Assembly: GCA_947631685.1 (NCBI GenBank)
Contig: CANRMI010000002.1
Span: forward strand, 186,001 to 250,000
DNA: 64,000 nucleotides
Direction: 5' to 3'
DNA from: an uncultured Lachnospiraceae bacterium
Lineage (GTDB): Bacteria > Bacillota > Clostridia > Lachnospirales > Lachnospiraceae
Shown: positions 9,624-18,728 of the stretch, in pieces
How positions within the stretch are numbered: the stretch's first letter is position 1
Layout of the letters: each line of letters begins with the position of its first letter
Position numbers and translations under genes: made by a program
The notes under the pieces: generated by a model
Databases searched by the model: none
The model's input: the letters and a program-made list of their open reading frames with translations, nothing else
Told to the model about the DNA's origin: nothing

Positions 9624-10665
9624 TGAGAAATTTTATAAAGGGAAAAGGATTCTTGTTACAGGCCATACGGGGTTTAAGGGAACTTGGTTGTGCAAAATGT
9701 TATTACACTTTGGCGCAGAGGTAACAGGGATAGCATTATCACCCATCACGAATCCGTCTCTTTTTAACTTGATCGGGTTGGATAAAACTATGACTTCTAT
9801 TATGGAAGATATTCGAGATTTGGATTCATTGATGCGGGTGTTCGATAATGTTCAGCCCGAGATGGTTTTTCATTTAGCAGCTCAACCATTGGTGAGATAT
9901 GGTTATGAAAATCCAGTGGTGACATATGAAACTAACGTTATGGGAACGGTCAATATTTTGGAGTGCATTAGAAGGCATGATAGCGTAAAGTCTGTAGTAA
10001 ATGTAACTACGGATAAGGTTTACCTTAATAGAGAATGGGAATGGGGTTATCGTGAAAATGAAGAGTTAAATGGATATGATCCATATTCTAATAGTAAGTC
10101 TTGTTCTGAATTAGTTACATCAAGCTATATAAAATCTTTTTTTCAAGATAGAACCATATCAGTATCTACCGCTAGGGCAGGAAATGTAATAGGTGGTGGC
10201 GATTTTTCAGCTAATAGAATTATTCCAGACTGTGTTCGCGCAGCAATAGGAAATGGAACAATTCATATACGCCAACCACATTCTATTAGACCATATCAGC
10301 ATGTCTTAGAACCGTTATATGTTTATTTGATGATTGCAGAAAAGCAATATAAAGATTCCAAATATGCGGGATGTTATAATGTGGGACCAGAAGAACAGGA
10401 TTGCATGGAAACCGGTGATCTCGTTAAATTATTTGTAAAAGCGTGGGGAGGAAATTTAAAGTGGTGTATAGAGAATGATTTGAGTGTGCATGAAGCAGAA
10501 ATACTTAAGTTAGATTGTTCCAAATTAAAAAAAGTGTTTAGCTGGAAACCACATTGGAACTTGGAACAAGCGGTATGTAAAGTTGTTGAATGGAGCAAGT
10601 GTTGGATTAATGGCGAAGATGTTGAAGTATGTATGGATAGACAAATAGAAAATTTTTTACAATAA
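9616..10665 (+). CDS. rfbG: CDP-glucose 4,6-dehydratase
   Basis: A 349-residue short-chain dehydrogenase/reductase. The NAD-binding motif is LVTGHTGFKGTWL near residues 12-24, the catalytic Tyr-Lys pair is in YSNSK, and TTDKVY carries the usual Thr. These match RfbG/DdhB. It converts CDP-glucose to CDP-4-keto-6-deoxyglucose. ATG 9616 is preferred over an upstream in-frame start because the family begins near LDEKFYKGKRILVTG and GGAGG lies at 9601-9605. A 136-base gap separates it from the next pathway gene. Confidence 0.93.
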   Translation: MLDEKFYKGKRILVTGHTGFKGTWLCKMLLHFGAEVTGIALSPITNPSLFNLIGLDKTMTSIMEDIRDLDSLMRVFDNVQPEMVFHLAAQPLVRYGYENPVVTYETNVMGTVNILECIRRHDSVKSVVNVTTDKVYLNREWEWGYRENEELNGYDPYSNSKSCSELVTSSYIKSFFQDRTISVSTARAGNVIGGGDFSANRIIPDCVRAAIGNGTIHIRQPHSIRPYQHVLEPLYVYLMIAEKQYKDSKYAGCYNVGPEEQDCMETGDLVKLFVKAWGGNLKWCIENDLSVHEAEILKLDCSKLKKVFSWKPHWNLEQAVCKVVEWSKCWINGEDVEVCMDRQIENFLQ

Positions 10666-10801
10666 GGCGAGATGAAAATAGAAAAAGAGTTTATAGTATA
10701 GTAAAAATATTGTAACAAGGCTGATAGATAAACAGGATACCTTGACTTGTAATTGCAACCAACTAAAGCAGTATATATATGGTAGAGAGGTGAGCTGTTA
10801 T

Positions 10802-11752
10802 ATGAAGAAATTATTGGTGACAGGAGCAAATGGATTTGTGGGGACAGCATTGTTGCAGGAACTGTCAAACAATCATGTTCAAATTATTGCGGTAGTAAAA
10901 GATATAAGCAGCGATATAAGTTACATAAAGGAAATTAAAAATATACAAATTGTATACTGTAATATGAAAAATATAACAAACCTGCCGGAAATAATTCCTG
11001 ATAGAGATATTGATGCTTGTATACATTTAGCTTGGGATGGTTCCTTTGGTGATAAACGTGCAGACTATGAAAGACAATTGATTAATGTTAGGTACGCTTT
11101 AGACACGGTTGATACTATTTCAAGAATGGGAATCAAACGGTTTGTAGGTGCAGGTACTCTGGCAGAAAAAGATGTTTTGAATTATCATTTAGAACAAGGT
11201 TCAACGCCTAATCCTGTAAGCCAATACGGGGTAGCAAAAGTGGCAACCCATTTGATGACTAAAGTTGAGTGCACCAAATTGGGAATTGATCATATTTGGT
11301 GCTATCTTTCAAATACCTATGGCGTAGGTAATAAAACAAATAATTTTGTTAATTTTGCAATTTCAAAGATGTTAAGTGGAGAAAGAGCTTCTTTTACTTC
11401 AGGAGAACAGATATATGATTTCGTTTATATAACAGATACCGTGAGAGGCATTGTAGACGCAACATTTAAGGGCAGAAAGAATACAGCGTATTATATTGGT
11501 AGTACAAAGGCAAGGCCATTAAAAGAGTATATACGGATTATCAGAGATACAATTGATAAGAATATAGAATTATTTTTAGGCGAAGTACCTTTTAAGGGAA
11601 AGGCATTGCCGTTAGAGGCTTATGACTGTTTGGAATTGACTCGAGATACAGGATATGTACCCGAGATTTGTTTCGAGGATGGAATTATAAAAACCGTGAA
11701 CTGGTTAAAAACTTGTGGCTTAGTGAGGAAAAATAATGACGCAGAAATTTAA
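10802..11752 (+). CDS. NAD(P)-dependent epimerase/reductase, probable CDP-4-keto-6-deoxyhexose reductase
   Basis: A 316-residue extended SDR protein. VTGANGFVGTALL near residues 6-18 is the cofactor loop and SQYGVAKVATHL holds the Tyr-x3-Lys pair near residue 140. It lies between CDP-glucose 4,6-dehydratase and an RmlC-like epimerase, so I infer it reduces the 4-keto group of a CDP-6-deoxyhexose, like CDP-abequose synthase (RfbJ) or related reductases. The exact stereochemistry is not readable. AGAGAGGTGAG upstream of ATG 10802 is the ribosome site. Confidence 0.75.
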   Translation: MKKLLVTGANGFVGTALLQELSNNHVQIIAVVKDISSDISYIKEIKNIQIVYCNMKNITNLPEIIPDRDIDACIHLAWDGSFGDKRADYERQLINVRYALDTVDTISRMGIKRFVGAGTLAEKDVLNYHLEQGSTPNPVSQYGVAKVATHLMTKVECTKLGIDHIWCYLSNTYGVGNKTNNFVNFAISKMLSGERASFTSGEQIYDFVYITDTVRGIVDATFKGRKNTAYYIGSTKARPLKEYIRIIRDTIDKNIELFLGEVPFKGKALPLEAYDCLELTRDTGYVPEICFEDGIIKTVNWLKTCGLVRKNNDAEI

Positions 11753-12314
11753 ACTGAGAGAAACTACATTAGCAGGTGCATATTTAATTGATTCATTTTG
11801 CGCGGATGATGAGCGAGGAAGTTTAATTAAAGACTATAACATCGATATTTTTCAAAATTGGGGCATTAATCATGAATTAAAAGAAGTATTTTATACTGTA
11901 TCCCAAAAGGGTGTTATTAGAGCGATACATTTCCAAGAAATTAGGCAGCAGCCAAAGTTAGTGAGATGTATCAGCGGGAGTATATACGATGTGATTGTTG
12001 ATTTGCGAAAGGAGTCGCCAACATTTGGTCACTGGCAGTCATTTGAATTAACTGGAAAAAATATGAAATCTATTTTGGTTCCAGCGCATTTTGGCCATGG
12101 CTATTTAGTTTTAGAAGATTCTATTGTCAGCTACAAATGTTCCGAGGTATTTTATGCGGAGGGGGATTCTGGTATTAGATGGGATGATGAGAAGTTGGCA
12201 ATAAGCTGGCCCGTAGAGAGAGTTGGAGGAAAAGATAAGTTAATTGTTTCAGAAAAAGATAAATCGTTGGTTTCGTTTGAAGAGTTTTGTAAATCCACAG
12301 TAGAAAAATTATAA
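11736..12314 (+). CDS. RmlC-like 4-keto-6-deoxyhexose 3,5-epimerase (cupin)
   Basis: A 192-residue RmlC-family cupin. RAIHFQ carries the catalytic His, followed by QPKLVRCISGSIYDVIVDLRKESPTFG and VPAHFGHGYLVLED, matching dTDP-4-dehydrorhamnose 3,5-epimerases block by block. Here the other pathway enzymes are CDP-sugar enzymes and no RmlA, RmlB or RmlD lies in the window, so the likely substrate is CDP-4-keto-6-deoxyglucose, epimerised at C3 and/or C5. It overlaps the preceding reductase gene by 17 bases, supporting a shared pathway. A dTDP substrate made elsewhere in the genome cannot be excluded. Confidence 0.8.
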   Translation: MTQKFKLRETTLAGAYLIDSFCADDERGSLIKDYNIDIFQNWGINHELKEVFYTVSQKGVIRAIHFQEIRQQPKLVRCISGSIYDVIVDLRKESPTFGHWQSFELTGKNMKSILVPAHFGHGYLVLEDSIVSYKCSEVFYAEGDSGIRWDDEKLAISWPVERVGGKDKLIVSEKDKSLVSFEEFCKSTVEKL

Positions 12315-12340
12315 TGAGTTTTGGAGAGGATTGCGGGTAT

Positions 12341-13732
12341 ATGCAAAAGTTAAAAGCTGTTATAGAGCCACATATTTTTGTAAAAATAGTGTTGATTGCA
12401 ATATTGCTGTTAGGGTTCCCCTGGATTGGTAAAGTTAGTAGACTATTTTTTAAAGGGGTGCCTTTTTGGGCAGGTTTTATTTTGCTAATGCATTGTTCGG
12501 AATATAAAAATGTATTAAGTAAAAAATATTTTTGGCTGATAATTGTATTTGACGTGTCATATGTTATTACCCTGATTGTAAATTTTCCGAATGGTTTATT
12601 TGCAAGTGCAAAACATTTGGTATGGTTTGTTATATATACATTTATATTATTGTCATGGCCGCATTTGAAAAAATATAGCTCCGATGAGGTGAAAAAGCAT
12701 GTATTATGGTTACATTGGGCTATAGTTTTTATAAATATGTGTAATGTTTTTGTGTCTGTAGGGGCATATATATTAAACCTTGGTATTCACATTGATAAAG
12801 ATAGAATATTTGGTATTTATACAGACAGATTATATGGATTGGCGATTGGTATAAATGAATCTTCTGCAATAGCATACCTATCCATGCTATCTGCCTTTTT
12901 AATAATAAAAAATTCTAAGTCGGGTAGATGGAGAAAACTATTAGTAGCAAATATTATTTGTTCATGTATTTATGTTTTGGCAGGAGGCTCAAGGGCTGCA
13001 AGATATTCAATGACATTTTGTATAATATTAATTATATGTATGACTATATGGAAAAAACATAAAGGCAGGGAGGGTATTAAACTTAATACATTGGTAATGT
13101 GTGGGGGCGCGGGTATTTTATGTTTTTGTATTATAGAATGCTTGAGATATCCTGTTGGATTACTTCCCAATATTGGTTATGCATTGGAAAATCGCAATTT
13201 TGACCAGCAATTAGCAATTGGGACTGGTGATGAGATACATACTTCTGATGATGGGATACATACCTCTATTGTTATTAGAGATAGAGAGGGGGAAGACTTT
13301 TCAACCATAGAAAGAAAAAAGATACTGGAGGAGTGCCTTGACTTATGGAAGGATTATCCTATTTTTGGAATAGGCGCTAATATGAAACTTTATGCAGATA
13401 GAAGCGGAAGAGAATATTCAAATATCAATAAAGAAAACGGGTGTTCAGTGCATAATACGCCGGTGGCAATTTTATTATATTCGGGATTAAGTGGGTTTGT
13501 AATTATAGTAGTTTATTTTGTTGCAAAATTTGTGTGTATAGCAAAAGAGATACTTAGGGGAAAAGCATCTGTTAATATAGAGGTTGAGTTTGCTGCCTGT
13601 ATGTCCCTATTTTTGTATAGTCTTGCTGGAACATGTATATTGTTCAGTAATGTGGAGTGTACTGTACTGTTTTGGATATATTTAGGAATGATAGAGGCAG
13701 AACAGGCATGTAACAATATAGAAGAGAAATAA
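12341..13732 (+). CDS. wzy: Wzy-like O-antigen polymerase/ligase family membrane protein
   Basis: A 463-residue polytopic protein with about ten to twelve hydrophobic segments. LAGGSRAARYSM in the middle and WKDYPIFGIGANMK with a following SVHNTPVAILLYSGLSG near the end are typical of the Wzy_C / O-antigen ligase family, where Arg and His residues face the outside. It would polymerise lipid-linked repeat units on the outer membrane face. ATG 12341 is preferred (GGAGAGG upstream, 11-base spacing); an in-frame ATG at 12314 overlapping the previous stop by one base would add nine residues. It pairs naturally with the Wzx flippase at 17.0 kb. Confidence 0.78.
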   Translation: MQKLKAVIEPHIFVKIVLIAILLLGFPWIGKVSRLFFKGVPFWAGFILLMHCSEYKNVLSKKYFWLIIVFDVSYVITLIVNFPNGLFASAKHLVWFVIYTFILLSWPHLKKYSSDEVKKHVLWLHWAIVFINMCNVFVSVGAYILNLGIHIDKDRIFGIYTDRLYGLAIGINESSAIAYLSMLSAFLIIKNSKSGRWRKLLVANIICSCIYVLAGGSRAARYSMTFCIILIICMTIWKKHKGREGIKLNTLVMCGGAGILCFCIIECLRYPVGLLPNIGYALENRNFDQQLAIGTGDEIHTSDDGIHTSIVIRDREGEDFSTIERKKILEECLDLWKDYPIFGIGANMKLYADRSGREYSNINKENGCSVHNTPVAILLYSGLSGFVIIVVYFVAKFVCIAKEILRGKASVNIEVEFAACMSLFLYSLAGTCILFSNVECTVLFWIYLGMIEAEQACNNIEEK

Positions 13733-13756
13733 AGAGAGTATGAAGAGGAACAAGAA

Positions 13757-14741
13757 ATGATAGATAATTTTGAGAAATACAAGCATATTAAATCGAGATT
13801 AATATTAGGAGATACTAGAAGAGAAATTCCAAGGTATTGCTTTGTGGTTCCGACTTATAAACGTCCTAAACAATTAAAAAGAGCATTACTGTCTATATAT
13901 AATCAAAAAAATGCGCCACAATATGACGTTGTAGTGGTGGATAATGATAATGCAATGAATACTGAGACGGAAAATATGATTAGAAATTGCCAAAAATCTA
14001 ATCTATATTATTATAAAAATGAAGAAAATATTGGACTTTTTGGAAACTGGAATCGGTGCTATGAACTTGGACGAGGTGACTATTGTTGTTTTTGTATGGA
14101 TGATGATGAAATTTCAGAATTTTATCTTGAAAGAATAGATGCAGTGTTACGTGAAAGGGAATTGGATTGCTTAAGAGTAGGAGAATCTATTTTAGATGAG
14201 AATGATAATCCTATTGCCGAACATAATATATTGGAAAAACGGTATGAAAATAGACCAAATCATTTACAGTATGTTACGTGGAAATATTTCTTATATCGTG
14301 GGGCATTGCCGCCTGGAGGAATGTGTATAAAGAAAATGGTAATGTTAAAGTCGGGGGGGGTACGATGATAGTTATTGGCCGTCAAGTGACCATGAGTTGG
14401 ATGCCCGTTTAGTGGCTCAAGGCTGCAAAATAGCACTTTTATGGGAACGCTTAGGAATTACCCATACTTCTGTAAGTACAAGCAAGACGGATACAGTATT
14501 AAAAATGTCTGTGTCACAAGAATTAGAATTAAACAAGAGGGTATATAATGATATTTTTAAACAAAAGGGAAGGTATGATTGGATTGCAGAAACTAGAACA
14601 TGGATTGCTGTAGAAAAGGCGGGATATGATATAGGGCAATTAAATATGATAGGACTGAAACATAAATATAATCATGCGAGTTATAAGATCCTTTATAGGC
14701 TTTTGTATTGGTTTTATAGACTAAGAGAAACTTATTTGTGA
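13757..14741 (+). pseudogene. GT2 glycosyltransferase, frameshifted in a G8 run
   Basis: The first frame gives a GT-A start (CFVVPTYKRPKQLKRAL), VVVDNDNA, NIGLFGNWNRCYELG and the metal motif MDDDE near residue 115. It runs into a stop at 14368 just after a run of eight Gs (14353-14360). With one G removed the protein continues as KSGGYDDSYWPSSDHELDARL, exactly the family's acceptor-side block, through to 14741 (327 residues). The lesion therefore removes about one third of the enzyme. Its place just before Glf suggests, but does not prove, a galactofuranosyltransferase. Confidence 0.78.
14353..14360 (+). repeat. G8 tract at frameshift point
   Basis: Eight consecutive Gs at the exact point where the GT2 frame is lost; seven (or ten) would restore it. 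Confidence 0.92.
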
Positions 14742-14752
14742 GGTGCTTTATA

Positions 14753-15910
14753 ATGTATGATGCGATAATAGTTGGAGCAGGGCTCGCTGGTGGAATAATT
14801 GCTAGAAAATTGGCGGATGATGGCAAAAGAGTTAAAATTGTTGAGCGAAGAAAACATATTGCGGGCAATATTTATGATTATAATTATAAGGGAGTAAGAA
14901 TTCAAAAATATGGGCCACATGTATTTCACACCAACGATGTACAGATTTATGATTTTATTGCTAAATATACAAATCCAGTACCCTATGAGACAAGGTGTGA
15001 GGCAGTAATTGACGGGATTGCTACCCCTTCTCCGTTCAATTTTAAAACAATAGATCAGTTCTATTCAGTGCAGGAGGCTGAAACTTTAAAAAAGAGGTTG
15101 TTGGAGTACTATGGTAATAAAAAGTATATTACGGTTCTTGAGATGTTAAAATGTAAAGATCAATTAATTAGGTCTTATGCCAATTTTTTGTTTGAGAAGG
15201 ATTATAAATTATATACGGCAAAGCAATGGGGAGTGCCGCCATATGAAATTGATCCATTGGTGCTTGAACGGGTTCCTATTGCCTTGTCATATAGAGATAC
15301 ATATTTTGACAATAAATTTGAGTTTATACCTGAAAATGGTTTTACGGATTTTTATCAAAATTTGATTGATTCTGAGCGCATTGAATGTGAAACAGGGGTT
15401 GATGCGAGGAAACATATTCGATTTAAAGGTAATAAAGTAAACTATGACGGTAAGGAAGCTTGTGTTATATATACTGGCGCATTAGACGAACTTTTTGATT
15501 ATAAATTTGGTATTTTAGCATATAGATCATTGAAATTTGACATTCGAAGTTATAAAAGGAAAAGCATGCAAAATGTTGCAATTGTAGCTTATCCGCAAGC
15601 GAAAGAATATACTCGAATAACAGAATATACTAAAATGCCATACCAGAAGTGTGATAATACAGTTATTGCAGTAGAGTATCCGTTACCCTATGTAAAAAGG
15701 CAAAGATGTGAACCGTATTATCCAGTGCTAACCCAGGAAAGTTTAAAGTGTTATGAAAAATATAAAGAATATGCGCATAGGTATAACAATCTTATTTTTT
15801 TAGGTAGACTGGCAGATTATAAATATTATAATATGGATCAAGTAGTTCTTAGAGCTATGGAAGTGTACAATAGTATGAAAACAACAAATGGTTATGAGGA
15901 TATTATATAA
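14753..15910 (+). CDS. glf: UDP-galactopyranose mutase
   Basis: A 385-residue flavoprotein. The FAD-binding loop is IIVGAGLAGGIIARKLA (residues 5-21), followed by KYGPHVFHTND, YTAKQWG, RVPIALSYRDTYF and late LGRLADYKYYNMDQ, all diagnostic for Glf. It interconverts UDP-galactopyranose and UDP-galactofuranose in the cytoplasm. The start at ATG 14753 follows GAGG at a fair distance. The stop abuts the next start directly (15910/15911). It supplies Galf to a glycosyltransferase in this cluster, probably the broken GT2 just upstream. Confidence 0.95.
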   Translation: MYDAIIVGAGLAGGIIARKLADDGKRVKIVERRKHIAGNIYDYNYKGVRIQKYGPHVFHTNDVQIYDFIAKYTNPVPYETRCEAVIDGIATPSPFNFKTIDQFYSVQEAETLKKRLLEYYGNKKYITVLEMLKCKDQLIRSYANFLFEKDYKLYTAKQWGVPPYEIDPLVLERVPIALSYRDTYFDNKFEFIPENGFTDFYQNLIDSERIECETGVDARKHIRFKGNKVNYDGKEACVIYTGALDELFDYKFGILAYRSLKFDIRSYKRKSMQNVAIVAYPQAKEYTRITEYTKMPYQKCDNTVIAVEYPLPYVKRQRCEPYYPVLTQESLKCYEKYKEYAHRYNNLIFLGRLADYKYYNMDQVVLRAMEVYNSMKTTNGYEDII

Positions 15911-16951
15911 ATGAATGAGCAGGTATCTAGCAAGTTTAGATGTTCGTATCTTATTTCAGCAATATTGGTGATGATAATGCATTGTAGTGGCGGAATAGTA
16001 GGAGACGGGCAGGGCTTGCTAAGTAAAATTGCATATTTAATATGCAAAACTGGGGTTCCAGCTGTTGCGTGGTTTATATTTATGTCGGCATATTTTGTTT
16101 ATCGTGGGAGAGCGCATTTAACAAATAATGAATTTAAGGATTTAATAGTTCGTAAATTAAGGAACTTAATGTTGCCATATATTACTTGGAATACAATTGG
16201 ATTAATTTGGTATATTTGCATATATAATACTCTTATTGGTTCCAATTTATTCTTGCCATTAAATGGGAAGACTCTTGTTAAAGCATACTTGCCATTTCAG
16301 TCTGCGAATGGAGGCCTGTGGACAATGGCGTTACTTTTTATTTTAGCACTATTTTCTCCTGTAATATTTAAGATTTGTAAGGCAAAATGCAGTATTGTAT
16401 GTATTGTGGCAATAGAAATAATTATTATCATTTTTAGTAAGACGGCTTCATCGATATTGTATTGGGTTCCGGTGTATATGCTTGGCGCATATGTTGGAAT
16501 TCATTATTATGATGTTTTTGAGAAAATTATAGGTGGAAATGAAAATCACATATCTGGGGGGGTAAATTGGGGGAGCCTTTTTTCTGTGCTCTTATATATA
16601 TTTGCTGTTGTAATAACGAATACGATAGCTCAATATTTCCCGCGTATAGCAGTTGAAGGCATATTGAGATTTATATCGCCAATCCTATTTATGCAGATTA
16701 TGAGATATGTAAAGGCTCCAAAATATGTAAATTGGTATATAAAAAATGGCAGCTTTTTTATATATGTGTCGCATGGAATGCTCATAGATGTAATAGGGGT
16801 GATTGTTCGATGTTTATTTTTAAATAAAGGGTTGCTTGTTCCGTACATATGTGTGATAATAATAATTTCTTTGATGGAATTGAGCTTTTTGATGCTTATG
16901 AAAAAATTAAGTACACATAAACTTGCATGGATTTTTACAGGTGGAAGATGA
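15911..16951 (+). CDS. Acyltransferase-3-like membrane protein
   Basis: A 346-residue protein with about ten hydrophobic segments. The conserved His is in LVMIMHCSGG (residues 16-25), and RKLRNLMLPYITWN after the second segment resembles the basic loop of acyltransferase-3 proteins. SHGMLIDVIG near the end matches the last conserved block. Such proteins move O-acetyl or other acyl groups onto sugars at the membrane. It starts at the base after the Glf stop codon. A G7 run (16556-16562) is inside the intact frame. Confidence 0.75.
   Translation: MNEQVSSKFRCSYLISAILVMIMHCSGGIVGDGQGLLSKIAYLICKTGVPAVAWFIFMSAYFVYRGRAHLTNNEFKDLIVRKLRNLMLPYITWNTIGLIWYICIYNTLIGSNLFLPLNGKTLVKAYLPFQSANGGLWTMALLFILALFSPVIFKICKAKCSIVCIVAIEIIIIIFSKTASSILYWVPVYMLGAYVGIHYYDVFEKIIGGNENHISGGVNWGSLFSVLLYIFAVVITNTIAQYFPRIAVEGILRFISPILFMQIMRYVKAPKYVNWYIKNGSFFIYVSHGMLIDVIGVIVRCLFLNKGLLVPYICVIIIISLMELSFLMLMKKLSTHKLAWIFTGGR
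16556..16562 (+). repeat. G7 tract in intact acyltransferase gene
   Basis: Seven Gs encoding Gly-Gly, followed seven bases later by a G5 run. The frame is intact. Confidence 0.9.
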
Positions 16952-17040
16952 AACATTATTTTATAATTAAAGTATAAATTTTAAATATTATAAACCCTGA
17001 TAAACAATTTCAAAGAAAGATAGAAAGAAATAGTTGCGTT

Positions 17041-18570
17041 ATGAAAACAAAAAGAGTTTCACTCAATGTCATTATCAATCTGATTGTTCAAGTAAGTAAT
17101 ATTGTATTAATGATCTTAGTTAGAAGAGTGTTTTCCGAAACACTTGGCGATACTATCTTGGGTTTAAATAGTTTGTATACTAGTTTATTGTCTTTACTTA
17201 CTCTTTCTGAATTGGGACTTGGAGTGACAACTGCAGTTTTTTTATATAAGCCATTAGCGGAGGAAAATGAAGAAAAAGTGGCATCATATATGGATTTCCT
17301 TCGTAAGGCGTACAAGTTGATTGGAATTTTTGTTATAGTTTCAGGGACTCTTTTTCTTCCAATCTTGCCCATGATTGTTAAAGAAAATTTTGAACATGCA
17401 TTTATGGGAATATCATATGAACTATATGTTTTTTCTACAGCTATTTCGTATTTTATGTCATACAAAAAAGTGATTCTTGCAGCAGACCAAAAGAATTATA
17501 TATTAAATATATCGCAAGCGGCATATAAGATTACACAAGGAATAGGGCAACTAGTTGTACTGTATTATTTTAAGAACTATTATGTTTTTATTATTATTGC
17601 TGTGGTTTGCAGTTTACTGGAAAATTACATTATGGCATGTTTGTGTGATCATTGGTATCCCTATATTACTAAACCAGCAAAACCTCTTGACACAGAAGAG
17701 AAAAGGAACATTAAGATTAAAGTAATGGGTATGCTTTGTCACAAGATTGCTAATTACTTGATTCAGGGAACAGATAATGTAATTATTTCTACATTTCAGG
17801 GAGCTATCGCTGTAACATATTATAATAATTATAATTTAATTTCAGTATATATATATGCAGTGTTTGCAAATTTTGCGGTAACTGCTGTTGCCGGGTTAGG
17901 ACGCCTGTTATATACAGAACAATCACGATTGGAATTTGTTTTTTCTAAAATGCTTATTGTTCAGCAATATTTATTTAGTTTTTCCGCATCTGCTTTTTTC
18001 ATATTGGCTCCCTTTTTTGTTAATACATTGTTTCCAAGTACAGGAGCATTTCAATTATCATCTATTATATTGATGACTTTAATTATATATCTCAGAGGTT
18101 ATTCGGAAGCAGTTGAGTCAATGAGAAATTGCATTGGTGATTATAGTGATAAACTATATGACTTGCTGGTTGCACTATTAAATGTAGTGATATCGGTAAT
18201 ACTTGTTCAAAAATTAGGAATATCCGGAGTATTAATTGGTACATTGATATGTTATTTGATTAAGGAATTGATCCTAACGCCATATGTTGTATTTAGAAAG
18301 GTATTTCCTGGAGGAATTAAAAAATATTTATATAAAACAATGATAAATGCGGGTTTGTTTATGTTAATTTCAGCTATATTATATATTGCAACAAAATTTT
18401 ATTCAATTAATACATGGTGGAAATGGTTAATTTATGGCATGATGACTTTGCTGGTATCAGTTTTTGTTAACACGATCATATATAGAAAAACAAGGGAATT
18501 TAGGGAAATTAAGGAATATATAATTAACCAAATAAACATAAAAGGGCATTGGAGAAAAACATCTAAATAA
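17041..18570 (+). CDS. wzx: Wzx-type oligosaccharide flippase
   Basis: A 509-residue polytopic protein of the MOP/polysaccharide flippase group, with about twelve to fourteen hydrophobic segments. The N-terminus (RVSLNVIINLIVQVSNIVL), GLNSLYTSLLSLLTLSELGLG and KIANYLIQGTDNVIIS fit Wzx/RfbX proteins of Firmicutes. It would flip undecaprenyl-linked repeat units to the outer face for the Wzy protein encoded at 12.3 kb. It closes this transcription block; a 158-base gap with a strong promoter candidate follows. Confidence 0.85.
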   Translation: MKTKRVSLNVIINLIVQVSNIVLMILVRRVFSETLGDTILGLNSLYTSLLSLLTLSELGLGVTTAVFLYKPLAEENEEKVASYMDFLRKAYKLIGIFVIVSGTLFLPILPMIVKENFEHAFMGISYELYVFSTAISYFMSYKKVILAADQKNYILNISQAAYKITQGIGQLVVLYYFKNYYVFIIIAVVCSLLENYIMACLCDHWYPYITKPAKPLDTEEKRNIKIKVMGMLCHKIANYLIQGTDNVIISTFQGAIAVTYYNNYNLISVYIYAVFANFAVTAVAGLGRLLYTEQSRLEFVFSKMLIVQQYLFSFSASAFFILAPFFVNTLFPSTGAFQLSSIILMTLIIYLRGYSEAVESMRNCIGDYSDKLYDLLVALLNVVISVILVQKLGISGVLIGTLICYLIKELILTPYVVFRKVFPGGIKKYLYKTMINAGLFMLISAILYIATKFYSINTWWKWLIYGMMTLLVSVFVNTIIYRKTREFREIKEYIINQINIKGHWRKTSK

Positions 18571-18655
18571 GAAAAATCTTATGGGCGATTTGCTCTTTAT
18601 ACTTGACCGGATGCAGTGGATGTAGTAAATTAAAGAATAAGTTGATTGAATATTT

Positions 18656-18684
18656 TGGACAATATGAATAAGTTTAATTATAAT
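18656..18684 (+). promoter_or_regulatory. Sigma-A-like promoter for the phosphonate cassette
   Basis: TGGACA at 18656-18661 (5 of 6 match to TTGACA), a 17-base spacer, and a perfect TATAAT at 18679-18684. It lies 45 bases before the TTG start of the CysC-like kinase, in a 158-base gap. AT-rich sequence raises the chance of accidental matches, but both boxes and spacing are right. A six-pair hairpin (ATAAGA/TCTTAT, 18567-18582) spans the preceding stop codon. Confidence 0.55.
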
Positions 18685-18728
18685 TATTAGAAGATACCAT
18701 TATTCCTTTTGAAAGAAGATGATAATAA

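Noticed and set aside
11736..12314. dTDP-rhamnose pathway gene (RmlC proper)
   Set aside because: RmlA, RmlB and RmlD are absent from the window and the gene overlaps a reductase that follows CDP-glucose enzymes.
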